A stretch of DNA of 64,000 bases from an uncultured Lachnospiraceae bacterium (GCA_910584725.1 CAJUBE010000007.1:62001-126000); one strand, 5' to 3'. Numbered from the stretch's first letter, positions 35,519 to 44,536 are shown. Program-made: numbers and translations. Notes: generated from the letters alone by a model not told the origin.

Positions 35519-36577
35519 ATGATTCCCATATCCGCCTGTATCATCACGAAAAATGAAGCGGAAAACCTGAAAAAATGCCTGGAAGCCCTGCAACGGTATC
35601 CCTTTGAACTCGTTGTGGTTGACACCGGCTCCGAAGATAACTCCCGAGAGGTCGCCGCCGCATATACGGACAAGGTGTATACCTTTGATTGGGTGGACGA
35701 TTTCTCCGCTGCCAGAAATTTCGCCGCGTCGCGTGCCTCCCACAACATCATATTTCCCGTAGACACCGACGAATTTATCACAAAGCTGGATTGGAACGAA
35801 CTGCAGACGCAGCTCCTTGAAAACCCGAAATCCGTCGGCAGCGTCAAACGTATGGATTATTTTGAGACGGACGGCGAAAAACACTGTCAGCTCTGCGTCA
35901 TAGACCGCATTTACAATCGCAGATATTACCGCTATACCATGCCAATCCATGAGACGCTCGCGCCCTTGACAAAGGCGCCCTATCTCTCCTACGCCTCCTC
36001 CATTGAGATCGACCATGTCGGCTATCTCGGCTCCGGGGATGCGCTGCGGGAAAAGGCGATGCGCGATATGAAACTGCTCTTGAAGGAGCTGGAGCGTGAT
36101 CCCAGGAATCCCTATCACTGCTTTCAAGTTGCGCAAAGCTACATGCTGATGCGCGATTCCGAAAACGCGCTTCTCTATTTTCAGAAAGCGCTGGAACGCA
36201 GTCCCGATCCAATGGCGGATTACACCCACATCCTCCTCTATAACTACGGGCATCTTCTTCTGGAGCAGGGGCGCACGGAGGCGGCCGCCTTTTTACTTGA
36301 CTACCATGCGTACTATCGGGATAATATGGACTATCTCTGCCTCACCGGCCTGTTGTATCTCCACCAAAACCAGCCCCTGAAAGCGCTTACGGAATTTGTA
36401 AATGCGCTGGCAGCCCCGGGCGGCGATCTGGCTGACCGCCGGGAACCGTCTTACTATATCGGCTATATTTACGAACTTTTCGGGAAACCGGATATTGCCA
36501 AAACCCATTACCGAAACTGCGGAGAAGACTACACCCCCGCAAAGGAGGCGCTGGCAAGATTATCACAAACACACTAG
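35519..36577 (+). CDS. GT2 glycosyltransferase with TPR tail, array member 3 (T-type)
   Basis: The 352-residue protein begins MIPISACIITKNEAENL. The T-type subgroup differs from G-type in VDTGSEDNS (for STDRT), in DTDE at the metal site, and in the end GKPDIAKTHYRNCGEDYTPA. The closest relative in the window is the C-half of the 713-residue fusion. A 129-base gap with no clear gene precedes it; GAGGAG supplies the ribosome-binding site. Predicted role is as for the rest of the array. Confidence 0.85.
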   Translation: MIPISACIITKNEAENLKKCLEALQRYPFELVVVDTGSEDNSREVAAAYTDKVYTFDWVDDFSAARNFAASRASHNIIFPVDTDEFITKLDWNELQTQLLENPKSVGSVKRMDYFETDGEKHCQLCVIDRIYNRRYYRYTMPIHETLAPLTKAPYLSYASSIEIDHVGYLGSGDALREKAMRDMKLLLKELERDPRNPYHCFQVAQSYMLMRDSENALLYFQKALERSPDPMADYTHILLYNYGHLLLEQGRTEAAAFLLDYHAYYRDNMDYLCLTGLLYLHQNQPLKALTEFVNALAAPGGDLADRREPSYYIGYIYELFGKPDIAKTHYRNCGEDYTPAKEALARLSQTH

Positions 36578-36589
36578 AAGGAGCGCGAA

Positions 36590-37675
36590 ATGATTCCCCT
36601 TTCTGTCTGTATGATAGGTAAAAATGAAGAAAAAAATATTGAGAAATGTCTGTCCGCCCTTATGCCATACGGCTTTGAAATCATCTATGTGGATACTGGC
36701 TCCACAGACCGAACGAAGGAGCTAGCCGCGAAACACGGTGCCGACATATACGATTTTGAATGGATTGACGATTTCTCCGCCGCCAGGAATTTCTCCTTGG
36801 AAAAAGCCACGCACGATCACGTGCTGATTCTGGACTGCGACGAATTTCTGACGAAACTGGATATGGAAGGTGTCTGCGCCGCCATCGAAGCGCATCCGCT
36901 CGGCGTCGGGCAGATCTGCCGCCACAGCTATACCGGCAGCGAAATCGGCGGCAACGCCTCCACGGAAGAAATTGACCGGGTGTTTAACAGACGTAAGTAT
37001 CACTATATTTACAAAATTCACGAACAGGTGGCCGATCGGGAAAGCGGCTCCACGGATTACGAGCGCTATCCCGTTCCCGTGACAGCGGATCACGTGGGCT
37101 ATGTGGGATCCGCGGAGGAGAAACAGCGCAAAGCAAAGCGGAACAACGAACTTCTGTTTCAGGAGATCAAGCGAAATCCCGAGGAGCCTTACTTCTATTT
37201 TCAGGTAGGGCAGTCCTACAATCTGATAGACGACTATGAGAACGCCTACGTCTATTACAAAAAGGCCTTTTCCCTGCCCCTGAACTTGGAGAATGTCTGG
37301 GTTCACGTGATGGCAAACAATTTCATTGCCGCCTGTATCCAGACGAGCCGGGAGCCGGAGGCGCTTGCCCTCTATCTCCCTGTCTACGACGACTACGCTA
37401 TGGACGCAAACTTCCTGTGCAGTATAGGCAGCCTCTATCTGAATCTGACGCCTCCCCAGCCGCTTAAGGCCATGATGGAGTTTGTAAAGGTTCTGCAGGC
37501 GCCCGTTTCCCTGGAAGGCGCGGACTTAAGCAGCGCCGCGCTTTTCGGCATGGGCTATGCCAATGAGCTTCTGGGCAATTTTGCCGCGGCCCAAAATTTT
37601 TATGAAAAATCAGCCGCCAAAAACTATGCCGCCGCCATACAAAAACTGGCCACCGATACCGAAAGGAGTATCTGA
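36590..37675 (+). CDS. GT2 glycosyltransferase with TPR tail, array member 4 (G-type)
   Basis: The 361-residue protein begins MIPLSVCMIGKNEEKN behind AGAAGGAG, 12 bases after the previous stop. It contains VDTGSTDRTKELAAKHGAD, DDFSAARNFSLEKATHDH and DCDEFLT. Its TPR half (EEPYFYFQVGQSYNLIDDYENAYVYYKKAFSL) is nearly shared with member 2. Its final base is the first base of the next gene's ATG (TGATG), so translation of member 5 is coupled to it. Confidence 0.85.
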   Translation: MIPLSVCMIGKNEEKNIEKCLSALMPYGFEIIYVDTGSTDRTKELAAKHGADIYDFEWIDDFSAARNFSLEKATHDHVLILDCDEFLTKLDMEGVCAAIEAHPLGVGQICRHSYTGSEIGGNASTEEIDRVFNRRKYHYIYKIHEQVADRESGSTDYERYPVPVTADHVGYVGSAEEKQRKAKRNNELLFQEIKRNPEEPYFYFQVGQSYNLIDDYENAYVYYKKAFSLPLNLENVWVHVMANNFIAACIQTSREPEALALYLPVYDDYAMDANFLCSIGSLYLNLTPPQPLKAMMEFVKVLQAPVSLEGADLSSAALFGMGYANELLGNFAAAQNFYEKSAAKNYAAAIQKLATDTERSI

Positions 37676-39816
37676 TGATTCCGATTTCCGTCTGTATCAT
37701 AGGTAAAAACGAAGAAAAAAATATAGAAAGATGTCTGGCACCCCTCCGGGAACAGGATTTTGAAATTGTCTATGTGGACACGGGCTCCACGGATCGCACA
37801 AAGGAGCTTGCGGCAAAATACACGGACAATATCTACGAGTTTGAATGGATCAGCGACTTTTCCGCCGCCAGAAACTACGCGATCAAAAAGGCATCCCACA
37901 ACTATATTTTAATCATAGATTGTGATGAGTTTCTGACAGACATCGACCGGGAAGCGCTGGAACAGGCCATATCCGATCACCCGAAGGGCGTCGGCCAGAT
38001 CCTGCTCAACAACCGCTGCGAATCAGGCGGCGCGCAGGTTATCATTCCGAACCGTCTGGAACGGCTGTTTCACAGACAGTATTACCACTACGAAAACGCC
38101 ATACACGAACAGATCTGCGATGTCAGGACAGGCAGTACCTACTATGCGCGTTACGAGGCGCCCATAGCCGTAGACCACATCGGCTATGCAGGCACCGCGG
38201 AGGAACGCAGAAAGAAGACGGAGCGCAACAACGAGCTTCTCTTTCATGAAATTGAGGCTCACCCCGACGACCCCTACAACTATTTCCAGGCAGCCCAGTC
38301 CTTCAATCTGATCGAGGATTATGAAAATGCCTATACCTATTATAAAACGGCTTTTTCACTGGGACCGGATACTGCAAATCCCTGGGTTTATGTCATGGCG
38401 AGCAACCTTATAAATGTCTGCGTACAGCTCGGCAGAGGTGAGGAGGCGCTTGCCCTCTATCTCCCCGTCTACGACTCTTACGCCGCCAATCCGTCCTTTC
38501 TAAGCAGCATGGGCAGTCTCTATCTTGACCTGGAGCCGCCCCGGCCCTTAAAAGCCATAGTGGAGTTTGTAAAAGTCTTACAGAGCCCCGTCTCCCCTGA
38601 CGGGATGGACTACAGCGCGGTGGCGCTCTACGGCATGGGCTACTCCAACGAGCTCTTGGGCAATGCCCCCGCCGCCCTCAGTTTTTATCAGAAATCGGCG
38701 GAGAAAAACTACCCCCTGGCGCTGCAAAAGCTGTCGGAACTGCAAGGACAGTCAGAGACGCGCACGATACCGGTTTCCGTATGTATCATCACAAAAAACG
38801 AGGCTTCCCGCCTGCAGGAATGTCTCGAAGCATTAAAACCATATCCTTTTGAGATCGTTGTCGTTGACACCGGCTCCGAGGACAACTCCATCGAAACGGC
38901 AAAGCGATACACGACGCATGTGCATGAATTTGCCTGGTGCGACGACTTTTCCGCCGCCAGAAACTTCGCCGCGGGATGCGCCTCCCACGACCTGATTTTT
39001 CCCATAGATACCGACGAAATTCTCACTTCCTTTGACTGGAACGGGCTGCAGCAGGCATTGCAGACACATTCCGGAGACGTAGGCCATGTGAAGCGACTGG
39101 ACTATTATGAGACGAAGGACGGCGTGCAATGCTACGAAGTGATGATCGAGCGCATCTATGACCGCAGATACTACGAATACCGCGGAACCGTGCACGAGGC
39201 TCTCGTCCCCATCACGGATGCTCCCTACGCCTCCTACGATACCTCGATCGTCATAGACCATGCGGGCTATCTGGGCAATGCAGAACAATTGCGGGAAAAG
39301 GCGGAACGGAATCTCGCCTTATTGGAAAAAGCGCTGGCGACCGATCCCGATAATCCTTACATCCATTTTCAGATTGGCCAGAGCTATCTGTTGATGCGCT
39401 GCCACGAGCGTGCCTGCGAGTATTTTCAAGCGGCCGTGGAGCTGAACCCGCCGCCGGAGGCTGACTATACGCGCATGTTGATCAACAATTACGGAAACAC
39501 CCTGATCGACTTGGACAGGCCAACGGAAGCCATCAGGCTTCTCTCCTATTACGAGCACTACGACAACTGCATGGATTATCTATGTATGATCGGTTTAAGC
39601 TATATGTTTATCGGTGAGCCCCTGCGGGCTCTGCCGGAATTTGTCAAGGCGCTGACGGCATCGGTCAGAGATTCCATCGATCCCGCGAGTCCCTCCTACT
39701 ATGTCGGTTATCTCTACGAGTTCTTCGGAAAAACGGATATCGCCAGGACCCACTACCAAAACTGCGGCGACTATGCCCCCGCGGTGGAGGCGCTGAAACG
39801 ACTGGACAGTACATAA
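37675..39816 (+). CDS. Double GT2-TPR glycosyltransferase, G-type fused to T-type
   Basis: The 713-residue chain is two complete GT2-TPR proteins in one frame. Residues 1-355 (MIPISVCIIGKNEEKN, SGSTDRT-type site, DCDEFLT) are G-type. Residues from about 362 on (TIPVSVCIITKNEASRL, VDTGSEDNSIE, DTDEILT, ending GKTDIARTHYQNCGDYAPA) are T-type. The junction is a short Gln/Ser/Glu/Thr linker with no start site visible, as if a stop between neighbouring genes had been lost. Two active sites in one chain could add two sugars or two chains in turn. The stop codon lies inside repeat C. Confidence 0.87.
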   Translation: MIPISVCIIGKNEEKNIERCLAPLREQDFEIVYVDTGSTDRTKELAAKYTDNIYEFEWISDFSAARNYAIKKASHNYILIIDCDEFLTDIDREALEQAISDHPKGVGQILLNNRCESGGAQVIIPNRLERLFHRQYYHYENAIHEQICDVRTGSTYYARYEAPIAVDHIGYAGTAEERRKKTERNNELLFHEIEAHPDDPYNYFQAAQSFNLIEDYENAYTYYKTAFSLGPDTANPWVYVMASNLINVCVQLGRGEEALALYLPVYDSYAANPSFLSSMGSLYLDLEPPRPLKAIVEFVKVLQSPVSPDGMDYSAVALYGMGYSNELLGNAPAALSFYQKSAEKNYPLALQKLSELQGQSETRTIPVSVCIITKNEASRLQECLEALKPYPFEIVVVDTGSEDNSIETAKRYTTHVHEFAWCDDFSAARNFAAGCASHDLIFPIDTDEILTSFDWNGLQQALQTHSGDVGHVKRLDYYETKDGVQCYEVMIERIYDRRYYEYRGTVHEALVPITDAPYASYDTSIVIDHAGYLGNAEQLREKAERNLALLEKALATDPDNPYIHFQIGQSYLLMRCHERACEYFQAAVELNPPPEADYTRMLINNYGNTLIDLDRPTEAIRLLSYYEHYDNCMDYLCMIGLSYMFIGEPLRALPEFVKALTASVRDSIDPASPSYYVGYLYEFFGKTDIARTHYQNCGDYAPAVEALKRLDST

Positions 39817-39931
39817 GCAGAGATTCGAAATGCTTCGCATTTCTCATTCGCGTTGCTCGTCGTAAGCCTCCCGAAGCATGCTCTTATGCAAGCATGGCGC
39901 CTGCTTCGGGAGACTTCCTACTCTGCTTATG
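39812..39931. repeat. Structured 3' element C (multi-hairpin)
   Basis: An outer stem CATAAGCAGAG/CTCTGCTTATG (39812-39822 with 39921-39931) encloses hairpins GAAATGC-TTC-GCATTTC (39827-39843) and CTCCCGAAGCA/TGCTTCGGGAG. It overlaps the stop codon of the last glycosyltransferase gene and precedes the flagellin terminator. It resembles families A and B in size and placement but I find no second copy here. Confidence 0.6.
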
Positions 39932-39936
39932 CGTGC

Positions 39937-39970
39937 AAAAAAGACCCCATCCTTTCGGATGAGGTCTTTT
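39937..39970 (-). terminator. Intrinsic terminator of flagellin
   Basis: On the minus strand AAAAGACCTCATCC-GAAA-GGATGGGGTCTTTTTT forms a strong stem with T-run. The A/T-rich flanks on both sides let it also end transcripts of the plus-strand array. Confidence 0.88.
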
Positions 39971-40008
39971 GATCGTCACTGTGTAATTCCCATTTACAGC
40001 TAATCTGA

Positions 40009-41076
40009 TTAGCCAAGTAAGGACAGTGCCAGCTGATTGCTCTGGTTTGCCTGAGACAGCATAGACGTACCAGCCTGCTGTAAGATATTGTTGTTGGAGT
40101 ACTGAACCATCTCCGTAGCAATATCCGTATCGCGGATAGCAGCTTCTGCGGACTGGGTGTTCTCTACGATGTTGTCCAGGTTGCTGATCGTGTGCTCCAG
40201 TCTGTTCTGGATTGCACCGAGATCAGATCTCTGCTGAGATACTAAGGAGATCGCGCCCTTGATGAATGCATTCAGGGAGTTGAAATCCTGAGCCGTAGCA
40301 ACAGTCTTATCGGAACCTGTGCCGCCTGCCTGCAAGGACATGAAGCTGGTAACAAGCTTCAGAGCCACTGCACTGGTCATAGAGGTCTTGTTGTACTTGC
40401 CGTTAGCGCCTACAGCAGAGAATGTGGTCGTGCCCTTGGTATCAGCCGCACCGATCATAACCTTCTGAGAACCTACGGTTGTAGCCGTGTAAGTGGTAGA
40501 TACATACTTAACATCCGTATTCTTGGTAAGGTTGTTGTAGGTAACCTTGGTGTACAGCTTGGTGTCGATATTACGAGCCAGACCGTTCATGCTCATGTTG
40601 TTGATGCTGATATCGATGTGCTGACCAGCCTCTGCGCCAACCTGAAGGCCCTTCATGAAGGAACCGTCTAACAGGTTCATCTCGTTGAAGGTGGTTGTGC
40701 TCTGTACACGGTCAACTTCGCTCATCAGCTGTCTGATCTCAGCCTGGATGGAAGCACGATCGGTTGTGGTCAGGGTTCCGTTCTCACCCTTAACAGCCAG
40801 CTCGTTCATTCTCTGGAGCATATCCTCAACTTCGTTGAGTGCGCCCTCAGCGGTCTGTACTACGCTGATACCATCCTGCGCGTTAGCGGAAGCCTGTGTA
40901 AGACCTCTTACCTGTCTGCGCATCTTCTCGGAAATGGAGAGCCCTGCTGCGTCATCTGCTGCACGGTTGATCTTGTAACCGGAAGACAGCTTCTCTGTGG
41001 ACTTAGCCTGAGAAGAAGTGGTGAGACCTAACATTCTGTTAGAGTTCATAGCTGTAATGTTGTGTTTTACGATCAT
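40009..41076 (-). CDS. fliC: Flagellin
   Basis: The 355-residue filament protein has conserved N-terminal D0/D1 helices (MIVKHNITAMNSNRMLG ... STEKLSSGYKINRAADDAAGLSISEKMR) and C-terminal D0/D1 (LGAIQNRLEHTISNLDNIVENTQSAEAAIRDTDIATEM, ending QLALSLLG). A short, Thr/Ser/Lys-rich variable middle (about residues 165-255) is the likely exposed, glycosylated part. It is transcribed alone from a sigma-28 promoter with a leader of about 125 bases holding candidate CsrA sites. It is the only flagellin gene in the window and is adjacent to the glycosyltransferase array. Confidence 0.97.
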   Translation of the reverse strand: MIVKHNITAMNSNRMLGLTTSSQAKSTEKLSSGYKINRAADDAAGLSISEKMRRQVRGLTQASANAQDGISVVQTAEGALNEVEDMLQRMNELAVKGENGTLTTTDRASIQAEIRQLMSEVDRVQSTTTFNEMNLLDGSFMKGLQVGAEAGQHIDISINNMSMNGLARNIDTKLYTKVTYNNLTKNTDVKYVSTTYTATTVGSQKVMIGAADTKGTTTFSAVGANGKYNKTSMTSAVALKLVTSFMSLQAGGTGSDKTVATAQDFNSLNAFIKGAISLVSQQRSDLGAIQNRLEHTISNLDNIVENTQSAEAAIRDTDIATEMVQYSNNNILQQAGTSMLSQANQSNQLALSLLG

Positions 41077-41084
41077 GGTATATT

Positions 41085-41116
41085 CCTCCTTGAATTTATT
41101 GCGGCATCCTTGCCGC
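41085..41116 (-). promoter_or_regulatory. Candidate CsrA-binding sites in the flagellin leader
   Basis: In the minus-strand transcript GCGGC-AAGGAT-GCCGC (41101-41116) makes a five-pair hairpin with GGA in its loop. The ribosome-binding site AAGGAGGA (around 41085-41090) carries a second GGA. A hairpin site plus a site over the Shine-Dalgarno is the known arrangement of CsrA on hag mRNA in Bacillus. csrA and fliW are encoded 8 kb away. Confidence 0.6.
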
Positions 41117-41208
41117 CTGTTTTGTTTTGTGGTTCCGCTTCCGTCCCGTCCGCTGACATCCGCTTCCCCACCGGCTTCAAGTAAGTATTTTTACTTTACT
41201 TGTATTAT

Positions 41209-41235
41209 ATATCGGTGGGAATCCGATATACTTTA
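41209..41235 (-). promoter_or_regulatory. Sigma-28 promoter of flagellin
   Basis: On the minus strand TAAA (41232-41235), exactly 15 bases, then ACCGATAT (41209-41216). This matches the flagellar sigma-28 (SigD/FliA) consensus TAAA-N15-GCCGATAA. Confidence 0.9.
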
Positions 41236-41275
41236 GTCCCGAAGAAAAATTTTTTTAAAAATTTTTCTTCGGGAC
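41236..41275 (-). terminator. Terminator hairpin of the flaG-fliD-fliS operon
   Basis: A nearly perfect 40-base palindrome (GTCCCGAAGAAAAATTTTT and complement) begins five bases after the chaperone gene stop. It directly abuts the -35 of the flagellin promoter, insulating flagellin from readthrough. Confidence 0.8.
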
Positions 41276-41279
41276 TTTT

Positions 41280-41756
41280 CTACTTCTTACTGTCATAAAA
41301 TTGTGGAGCTACATAGTTTAAGCTGTTCATATGATTATAGTAGTTTTTGCTTGCCTTCATCTGGGAGGAAGCGCTGCCGATCTGCTGCCTGTTCTTCTTA
41401 AACTGCTGCTCCGCCTGTATTTTGTTCCGCATTCTCGCAGCGTTTATGCTCACGATCTTCTCCGTGATTACGGCAATCAGCTCCTGCATCCGCTTAATTT
41501 CCACACGGTAAGCCTGCTTGTTCTCCATCAGCTCTTCCCGAATCCGGTCATATACCGACTCAAACCCCTCATCCAGAAGCTCCAGCTTCTCCGCCAGCTC
41601 TCCCATTCTGTCTGAGGAGACATCCAGAGCTTCCATATCCAGCTGTTCCTGCTTAAACAAACGCTCCTGCGCCTCGTTTTCCTTCATGATCTCGTCGAGA
41701 ATCCGGCTCTTCTTCTCCAGACTCTCCACCAGAACCTGCGCGCTGCTCAGACTCAT
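41280..41756 (-). CDS. Putative flagellar export chaperone (FliT/FlgN-like)
   Basis: The 158-residue, all-helical, charged protein begins MSLSSAQVLVESLEKKSRIL and ends NYVAPQFYDSKK. It contains heptad-rich stretches throughout. No sharp motif is visible, but its size, helicity and position as last gene of flaG-fliD-fliS fit the FliT/FlgN chaperone class, which guards late flagellar export substrates. The assignment is by context. Confidence 0.6.
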   Translation of the reverse strand: MSLSSAQVLVESLEKKSRILDEIMKENEAQERLFKQEQLDMEALDVSSDRMGELAEKLELLDEGFESVYDRIREELMENKQAYRVEIKRMQELIAVITEKIVSINAARMRNKIQAEQQFKKNRQQIGSASSQMKASKNYYNHMNSLNYVAPQFYDSKK

Positions 41757-41768
41757 GCCGCCACCTCT

Positions 41769-42155
41769 CTACCCATGCTGGTTACTGCGCTTCATTACTT
41801 CCTTCCACGTATCGCGGACGCTCCGCAGATGCATATTCACTTCCTCCAGAATCGCCGTATCCTTTTTCATATTCGCCTGAAAAAGCCTCTGCAAAAGATA
41901 GACATAGATTCTGTCAAAGTCCTCCGCCACCGGATACTTATGATCCAGCGTATTGCGAAACTCTTCAATAATACGCTGCGTCTTTTTGATATGATTGTGC
42001 GCTTTCTCAATCTCGCCGTGCTCGATCGCCACAATAGCGATATTGACAAATTTGATTGCGCCCTCATAGAGCATCAGCGTCACTTCCGCCGGGGAAGCCG
42101 TCATAATCTTATTCTGTGTATATTCCGCAAAAGGATTGCGTGCCGGCATAGCCAT
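41769..42155 (-). CDS. fliS: Flagellin export chaperone FliS
   Basis: This 128-residue four-helix chaperone has the family pattern NPFAEYTQNKIMTASPAEVTLMLYEGAIKFVNIA near the N-terminus and LDHKYPVAEDFDRIYVYLLQRLFQANM in the middle. It binds the C-terminus of flagellin in the cytoplasm and prevents early polymerisation. It lies between fliD and the chaperone-like gene with 12-39 base gaps, as one operon. Confidence 0.96.
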   Translation of the reverse strand: MAMPARNPFAEYTQNKIMTASPAEVTLMLYEGAIKFVNIAIVAIEHGEIEKAHNHIKKTQRIIEEFRNTLDHKYPVAEDFDRIYVYLLQRLFQANMKKDTAILEEVNMHLRSVRDTWKEVMKRSNQHG

Positions 42156-42194
42156 TCTCCTCCTTGATCCAACCTGCCATTTTTCTTAAACGGA

Positions 42195-44516
42195 TCAGCC
42201 GCCGAACAGACTGGAGAGTGAATTGTTCTTGGACTCCAGCTTCGCCAGCGCCGTCTCCATAGCGGAAAACTTCGCATACCACTTATCCATATAGCCGTTC
42301 AGCTTCTCTTCCTGTGCCTTGATCTTCTTCGTGTACTCGTCGTACTCTTCCTTCATCTTTTTGTCGTTGTAGACAGTGAGGGCGCTGCTGAACTTCGTAG
42401 CCGACATCTGCTTCGCCAGCTCGTCATGCATATTGTTGGTCAGCCCTACGAAGAAATCCATCACCGCGTCGGGGTCCGTAGCGATCATCGTGCGCAGATC
42501 GGGATGCCCCGCCTCGGGCTCCCAACTGAGCGGATCATCCTTATTCCCAAGGATATGGTAAGCGTTTCTCTCATTATCCTTCGCCTTATAATAGCTGAGC
42601 GTCTCGATACCGAAGTCCGCCAGATACATGTTCGTGCCGTTTACATTGACACCCTTGAGCATAACGTTTCTCATAGCCATAGACACGGTATTCAGCGTGC
42701 TGTCCCTGCGCAGAAGGGAATCCTTGATCTTCTTCTCCCACTCCTCTATCTCGGAATCCGACAGCGCGTCTTTCTCCTCGGAGGTAAGCGGCTCGTAATC
42801 CTTCGCCGAATCCGCGTTATACAGCGCGTCCATCTCGTTGACCAGCTCATTATAGCTGTTGAAGAAATCCTTGATCATGTCATAGACGCCATCGGTATCG
42901 GTCGTCGTGGACAGGGTGATGTCTTTGTCCGGATTCTGCTCCATAGCCGTGATGGTCATGCCGTTTACGGTCAGCGTGTTGTTGTAGGAAGAATAATCCA
43001 CACCGTTTAAGAGGAACTGCGCATCGACACCCTGAATCTTATGGGCTGTCTTTCCGTTTGTATAACCGGCGACATTCGTCAGGAATTTGTCCGCCGCGTC
43101 GATCTTCTTCTCCACCTCGGCCGTCACATCGTCAATAAGATCCTGGGTTCCGCTCACCTTGATGTGATCGGGATCACTGTCATCAACGGTGAAATACTGT
43201 TTGTTGTCCTGTATCTTCTTCTCGTCCTCTTCCTTCATCTTAAGGTTGCCGGCGATAGCATTTACATAGTCGTAACAATCCTGGGCCTTCTTGATTTCCG
43301 CCTCCTGATCCTTGATCTCCGCAACCTTCGCGTCAATTGCGGTCTGGTCAGGGGTCGGCGCTTTCTGCAGCTCGATCAGCTCTTTGGTCAGCTCCTCCAG
43401 CTTGTGCGTCATGCCGCCATAACGCTCTTTCACATACACCGGATTGCCGTCATCGTCAACCTTCGGATTACCGTCCGCATCCTTCTCCTGCTCATACACG
43501 GGCGTTGTGCCGTCCGCCTCAAACTTCGGCGTGCCGTCGTCGTTCGTCGCCTGCTTATTCCGCTCTTCGCCGTAAATCCTCTTATAGAGGTCTTCCTGCA
43601 GCTTCGCATAGTCGCCGTTGTAGGGTGCCTTTGTGACATCGCCGTACTCCGCAAAGCCATCCAGCTTTTTCAACTGCTCCTCGTTGTACTTGTTTCCGGC
43701 TTCCAGCGCCTTGATAAAGTTTTCCAGCTCGTCATTTTCCTGCTTGTACGCCGCCGCACGCGCCGCTACCTGATCATCGATTTCCTTCTGCTTCGCCGTC
43801 CCATCCGTCTTGTAGCCCTGCCACTTCAGGTAGTCCTGATACTCCGGACTCGGATTGCTCGCGTCGTACTCCGTCAAAAGCCCTAATGCGCCCAGCGCCT
43901 TGAAGCCGTTCTCGTCGTTTGCGGAGAGGAAGAAATTCGCGTTCTTACCGGTATCCGTAGAACTCATATAGATACGCTGGTTACCCTCGTCAAAGTTCGC
44001 GTTCAGACCGGTCTCCTTGATCTTCGCCACAAACTCGTCGATCGTCATATCCTTCGACACTTCGATCTTCACTTCCTGCCCCAGAGCGCCGTTTACGCTG
44101 ATGCTGCCCTTCTCCTCGGTAAAGCCGAGTTTCTCAAGGGTAGCCCCGCCCCGGAAGCGCACGCCCTGATCCGTCTCCAGACTTGCGCTGGTCAGGTAAG
44201 CCTGCTTCGCAAGCTGCAGCACCCGCAGCGTATGCACGCCGTCCACAGTGCTCTCGCCGCTCACCACCTTGACGGCATTCGGATCCGATACCGTCGTCTT
44301 TTTCTTTTTATAAGACCCCTGCAGGCGCATATCGTCAAGCTTCTGGTAGAAGCTGTAAATCTTTGTGTTCAGCGCCTTCCACGCGTCCTGTTTCCAGGAA
44401 TGCTTGGTCTGCGCCTTCACCAGCTTCGTCTTTTTCATGCTCTGCGCCGAAGCAAGCTCGTTGATAATACTCTCGGTATCGAGTCCCGAGTACATACCTG
44501 TGATTCTGATAGCCAT
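42195..44516 (-). CDS. fliD: Flagellar filament cap protein FliD
   Basis: The 773-residue protein has the FliD N-terminal domain (MAIRITGMYSGLDTESIINELASAQSMKKTKL) and C-terminal domain ending AMETALAKLESKNNSLSSLFGG. It is long for the family. A large insertion of about 250 residues (about 225-470) is acidic, coiled-coil-like and holds near-repeats of DADGNPKVDDDGNP next to ATNDDGTPKFEADGTTP. This insert is probably the variable, outward-facing cap domain. The protein folds flagellin at the filament tip. It is the second gene of the sigma-28 operon, 20 bases after flaG. Confidence 0.95.
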   Translation of the reverse strand: MAIRITGMYSGLDTESIINELASAQSMKKTKLVKAQTKHSWKQDAWKALNTKIYSFYQKLDDMRLQGSYKKKKTTVSDPNAVKVVSGESTVDGVHTLRVLQLAKQAYLTSASLETDQGVRFRGGATLEKLGFTEEKGSISVNGALGQEVKIEVSKDMTIDEFVAKIKETGLNANFDEGNQRIYMSSTDTGKNANFFLSANDENGFKALGALGLLTEYDASNPSPEYQDYLKWQGYKTDGTAKQKEIDDQVAARAAAYKQENDELENFIKALEAGNKYNEEQLKKLDGFAEYGDVTKAPYNGDYAKLQEDLYKRIYGEERNKQATNDDGTPKFEADGTTPVYEQEKDADGNPKVDDDGNPVYVKERYGGMTHKLEELTKELIELQKAPTPDQTAIDAKVAEIKDQEAEIKKAQDCYDYVNAIAGNLKMKEEDEKKIQDNKQYFTVDDSDPDHIKVSGTQDLIDDVTAEVEKKIDAADKFLTNVAGYTNGKTAHKIQGVDAQFLLNGVDYSSYNNTLTVNGMTITAMEQNPDKDITLSTTTDTDGVYDMIKDFFNSYNELVNEMDALYNADSAKDYEPLTSEEKDALSDSEIEEWEKKIKDSLLRRDSTLNTVSMAMRNVMLKGVNVNGTNMYLADFGIETLSYYKAKDNERNAYHILGNKDDPLSWEPEAGHPDLRTMIATDPDAVMDFFVGLTNNMHDELAKQMSATKFSSALTVYNDKKMKEEYDEYTKKIKAQEEKLNGYMDKWYAKFSAMETALAKLESKNNSLSSLFGG

Positions 44517-44536
44517 TGTCGTCTCCTCCTAACTGT

